NCBI RefSeq assembly: GCF_015476545.1
Contig: NZ_JADMKV010000007.1
Coordinates: 37,293-101,292 of the forward strand
Direction: 5' to 3'
DNA from: Methylobacter sp. BlB1
GTDB taxonomy: Bacteria > Pseudomonadota > Gammaproteobacteria > Methylococcales > Methylomonadaceae
DNA: 64,000 nucleotides
Positions 62,883 to 64,000 of the stretch are shown piece after piece (within the stretch, counting starts at the first letter, position 1; each line of letters starts with the position of its first letter). A program made the translations under genes and the position numbers. Below the pieces are notes generated by a model. It was not told where the DNA came from. It worked only from the letters and a program-made list of their open reading frames with translations, and ran no database searches.

Positions 62883-63003
62883 AAAGCGCGGATGAACGAA
62901 CCGGAAATGGGGCGGGAATCTCTTGGAAATAACAACCATGCCTGATCATGTGAAGTGGGATGCGCCTTGATTGGCGCATCCGGCTAACCACGTCGCGTAA
63001 AAT
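62883..63003. repeat. 3' flank duplicated from or to 60150-60270
   Basis: The first 120 nt after the RTX gene match the sequence at 60150-60270 (AAAAAGCGC, ATAACAACC, CCTGA and the G(G)GAxGCGCC hairpin in both). Here the hairpin GGATGCGCC-TTGATT-GGCGCATCC at 62958-62981 is perfect and could end the peptidase transcript. Confidence 0.62.
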
Positions 63004-63350
63004 GTAAAGGCTGACTGCGAGCCCTTTTAGCTAAAAGGGCCGATTATTCACCACGAACACAATCCATGTTACACGGTTCGTAAAACAGCTGGCTTTTGCA
63101 TTCACCGTAATAATAATATTCCGGCTCCTGCATCAAAAATTGGCAAAATCTCAACGCCTATTTGTAGATTGATCGCATTTTTTGATTTTTCTTTCGATTT
63201 ACTATTGTTGACCTGCTGGTAGGCCTATAATGAAGCCGAGGTACACAGCCTCCCCGACTGGCACTCTGGTGTTCGATAAGTCCACGGAAAAAATGTTAAT
63301 CGTGATAGTTTGAGTATTAGAAAGAGAAAAGCAAGAAGAGGAGAATAAAA
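63004..63350. other. 347-nt gap before the DUF1353 gene
   Basis: Only a 27-codon frame from 63230 (MKPRYTASPTG...) is visible, without a strong ribosome site. No hairpin or known regulatory motif was recognised. Confidence 0.35.
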
Positions 63351-63908
63351 ATGAAGCACGGCAAATTTTCAGGTAATCCAAAAACAGAGTGGCTTACCGA
63401 TGATAATGGTACTGATAGAGATATGCGCTTGCTGGAGGATTTCTCTTACGCGGATCCTGATGGCAAACTTTGGCTAGCGCCCGAAGGATCGGTAGTAAAT
63501 GGTGCGAGCATTCCTAGGCCGCTGTGGTCGTCTGTCGGAAGCCCATACACAGATGACTATCGTAGAGCATCTGTAATTCATGATGTTGCATGTGGCACGC
63601 CAGGCGTTTCAAGGAAGGAAGCGGACGTTATGTTCTTTCATGCTTGTCAGGCTGGAGGCTGCTCGGAGGCTCAAGCACGGATTTTGTATGCAGGCGTACG
63701 TATCGGAGCATGGGCTTCAAGAAGTTTGCCAGATTGGACGATTTCGAGCGAGACGCTTCTATTTAACATGCCTCTCGATGTTCCCACTCTTGAAGAAAAA
63801 TTTATGCAGGGCAAACTTTCAGATATCGCGGTAGAGATGAAGGAACTTCCTGAAGGAGCATCTGTTGAGCAGCTTGATGAGGCTATTGAGCGTCATCTTC
63901 AAATCTAA
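63351..63908 (+). CDS. DUF1353-family protein
   Basis: A 185-residue protein. The N-terminal 130 residues match the DUF1353 pattern: a WLAPEGSVVNGASIPRPLWS block, then YRRASVIHDVACG with a conserved HD pair, and KEADVMFFHA. DUF1353 proteins occur in phages and bacterial genomes and are of unknown function. An AAGAGGAG ribosome site precedes the ATG. No other phage gene lies in the window, so prophage origin is not established. Confidence 0.82.
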   Translation: MKHGKFSGNPKTEWLTDDNGTDRDMRLLEDFSYADPDGKLWLAPEGSVVNGASIPRPLWSSVGSPYTDDYRRASVIHDVACGTPGVSRKEADVMFFHACQAGGCSEAQARILYAGVRIGAWASRSLPDWTISSETLLFNMPLDVPTLEEKFMQGKLSDIAVEMKELPEGASVEQLDEAIERHLQI

Positions 63909-64000
63909 ATATGGACTAAAAAATAAGGTATTGTTAATTAAGTACAGTATCCAATTCACCGTTCCATTTAAGCATCAAAAGCATGACGGAATATTTCAGC

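Noticed and set aside
63351..63908. Prophage signalled by the DUF1353 gene
   Set aside because: No integrase, structural, lysis or replication genes of phage type are in the window; DUF1353 also occurs outside phages.
1..64000. CRISPR arrays, rRNA or tRNA genes
   Set aside because: No regularly spaced direct repeats and no cloverleaf or rRNA-like stretches were seen in the intergenic regions.

Overview
The window looks like chromosomal DNA of a gammaproteobacterial methanotroph (order Methylococcales, Methylobacter/Methylomonas-like). The taxonomic clues are the haoA-haoB hydroxylamine oxidation pair, a ThiS-ThiG fusion, an aryl-polyene-type biosynthetic operon, and gammaproteobacterial synteny (rhlB/trxA/rho, mutY-yggX, nudE/yrfG, a split trp operon). 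Coding density is high up to about 46 kb. After that the spacing widens, repeats appear, and secreted or poorly characterised proteins dominate. I saw no tRNA, rRNA or CRISPR array.

Layout. 1-1.6 kb: a partial DUF4124 secreted protein and a POT peptide transporter, both on the minus strand. 1.6-1.97 kb: an AT-rich gap with a cluster of DnaA boxes, a candidate replication origin. 2-8.9 kb: a moxR/Bat operon (MoxR ATPase, DUF58, DUF4381, BatA, a BatB-BatC fusion, BatD). 8.9-17.9 kb: housekeeping genes (nudE, yrfG, rhlB, trxA, rho, yggX, mutY, asmA, peroxiredoxin). 18.1-30.3 kb: an AP2-like protein, aroG, thiSG, trmB, a dynamin-like GTPase, pyrE, hemW, a QseBC-like two-component system, an FAH-family hydrolase and gph. 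30.3-34.7 kb: trpE-trpG-[hicB-hicA']-trpD-trpC, with a toxin-antitoxin module whose toxin is frameshifted. 34.8-42.7 kb: the front half of an aryl polyene/flexirubin-like operon (KS-like factor, acyltransferase, two ACPs, membrane protein, ligase-dehydratase fusion, glycosyltransferase, acyltransferase, aromatic ammonia lyase), interrupted by an antitoxin gene with a truncated VapC remnant. 42.8-46.3 kb: a PLP aminotransferase, an EamA exporter and a divergent MocR regulator with a palindromic operator.

47-50.2 kb holds the most unusual locus. It encodes an 840-residue LOV-PAS-PAS-PAS-sigma54 activator. Immediately downstream is an array of TGAGACAG-type boxes, then a perfect -24/-12 promoter driving a small secreted protein. 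The arrangement reads as a compact, probably blue-light-responsive sigma54 circuit.

50.5-53.5 kb: an AlgI-like O-acyltransferase with an AlgX/AlgJ-like SGNH partner. 53.7-56.4 kb: haoA-haoB for hydroxylamine removal during ammonia co-oxidation. 56.7-64 kb: secreted proteins (a propeller-like protein, a membrane-tethered protein, an M64-type metallopeptidase with RTX repeats) separated by palindromic repeats. A duplicated tail of the RTX gene also lies here. The window ends with a DUF1353 protein.
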